Source of the DNA: JAAFIM01 sp964467315
Lineage (GTDB): Bacteria; Bacteroidota; Bacteroidia; Chitinophagales; Saprospiraceae
Direction: 5' to 3'
DNA: 14,106 bases
Assembly: GCA_964467315.1 (NCBI GenBank)
Contig: CAYXSA010000105.1
Span: 1 to 14,106, forward strand
In this document: in pieces, positions 13,922 through 14,106 of the stretch
How positions within the stretch are numbered: the first letter of the stretch is position 1
How the letters are laid out: each line of letters starts with the position of its first letter
Notes under the pieces: generated by a model
The model's input: the letters and a program-made list of their open reading frames with translations, nothing else
What the model was told of the DNA's origin: nothing
Databases searched by the model: none
Position numbers and translations under genes: made by a program

Positions 13922-13945
13922 AAAGTGAAAAGTGAAAAGTGAAAA
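13911..13945. repeat. Heptamer repeat (GTGAAAA)5 overlapping the transporter stop
   Basis: Five perfect GTGAAAA units. The TGA stop of the transporter (13919-13921) falls across the first-second unit boundary. Each unit contains TGA, so with two or more copies the frame always ends at the same place, whatever the copy number. Confidence 0.95.
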
Positions 13946-13969
13946 GTTGTTTTTTATATTGCAACAATA

Positions 13970-13990
13970 GCCCCCAAAGGGCGTTTTTTT
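13970..13990 (+). terminator. Possible intrinsic terminator of the transporter gene
   Basis: GCCC (13970-13973) pairs with GGGC (13979-13982) across a 5-base loop, followed by G and seven T residues. The stem is short, so this is a weak candidate, but it lies about 50 bases after the stop in the expected position. Confidence 0.45.
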
Positions 13991-13996
13991 CCATAG

Positions 13997-14106
13997 CCGT
14001 AGGCAAGCGTAGCGCAGCCTGCGGACACAGCGCCCGCTTTGCGGGCGCTGCGCGTGAGGGATAGCAGTGAAAGCCCGCTTTAGCGGGCTGCAACGGATAG
14101 CCCGAC
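13997..14106 (-). repeat. Modular hairpin element, copy E (reverse, cut by the window edge)
   Basis: Read on the minus strand from the right edge: GTCGGGCTAT (14097-14106), a hairpin with stem AGCCCGCT (14072-14079 with 14082-14089), CTATCCCTCACGC (14052-14064), then a 10-bp stem with a 3-base loop (14028-14037 with 14041-14050) and an 8-bp stem with one wobble pair (13997-14004 with 14017-14024). The GGGCGTGCCC half would lie past the right edge. Confidence 0.85.

Noticed and set aside
13997..14106. Integron attC sites or IS ends as explanation for the palindromic elements
   Set aside because: No attC core signature, integrase or transposase is visible, and the box order does not form terminal inverted repeats with target duplications that I can see.

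Overview
The window looks like a chromosomal segment of a member of the Bacteroidota, probably of the Cytophagales/Saprospirales kind. The evidence is a type IX secretion (T9SS) C-terminal sorting domain, a DUF4249 lipoprotein, a PorG/DUF6089-like outer-membrane barrel, TAnnTTTG promoter boxes, A-rich leaders without Shine-Dalgarno sequences, and a head-repeat adhesin with an S74 chaperone domain. The genus cannot be fixed from this sequence. No RNA genes, insertion sequences, transposases or CRISPR arrays are visible.

Layout: 58-1723 (+) holds two unrecognised genes 34 bp apart, a membrane protein and a small exported protein. 1980-9667 (-) is a run of four cell-envelope genes. In transcription order these are a 1259-residue trimeric-adhesin-like protein with a self-cleaving S74 domain, a T9SS-sorted surface protein, a DUF4249 lipoprotein and a PorG-like outer-membrane barrel. 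Three of the four have a TAnnTTTG box 38-55 bases before the start codon, and a terminator-like hairpin separates the second and third, so this is probably several transcription units and not one operon. 10010-13921 (+) holds a class I DNA photolyase and a 12-TM MMPL/RND-superfamily transporter.

Four adjusted starts differ from the longest open frames. The signal peptides of the three minus-strand genes starting at 2981, 5571 and 9667, and the family-typical N-termini of the photolyase (10010) and the transporter (11576), show that the upstream extensions are translated leader or repeat DNA.

The most unusual content is between the genes. Every intergenic space longer than about 170 bp carries one or two copies of a modular, hairpin-rich element. 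Its order is a T-run, GGGCGTGCCC, a GC-rich hairpin, GTCGGGCTAT, one or more variable hairpins, then CTATCCCTCACGC. Six copies (one cut by the right edge) can be aligned by eye in both orientations, two of them as a head-on inverted pair. Short tandem repeats, all with a 7-base unit but in at least three unrelated sequence families (ATTCGTM, AGTAGTA, GTGAAAA), lie at gene edges next to these elements. They overlap three stop codons and directly precede two starts. I see no gene-encoded system that is clearly new; the element/heptamer architecture is the best candidate for something undescribed.
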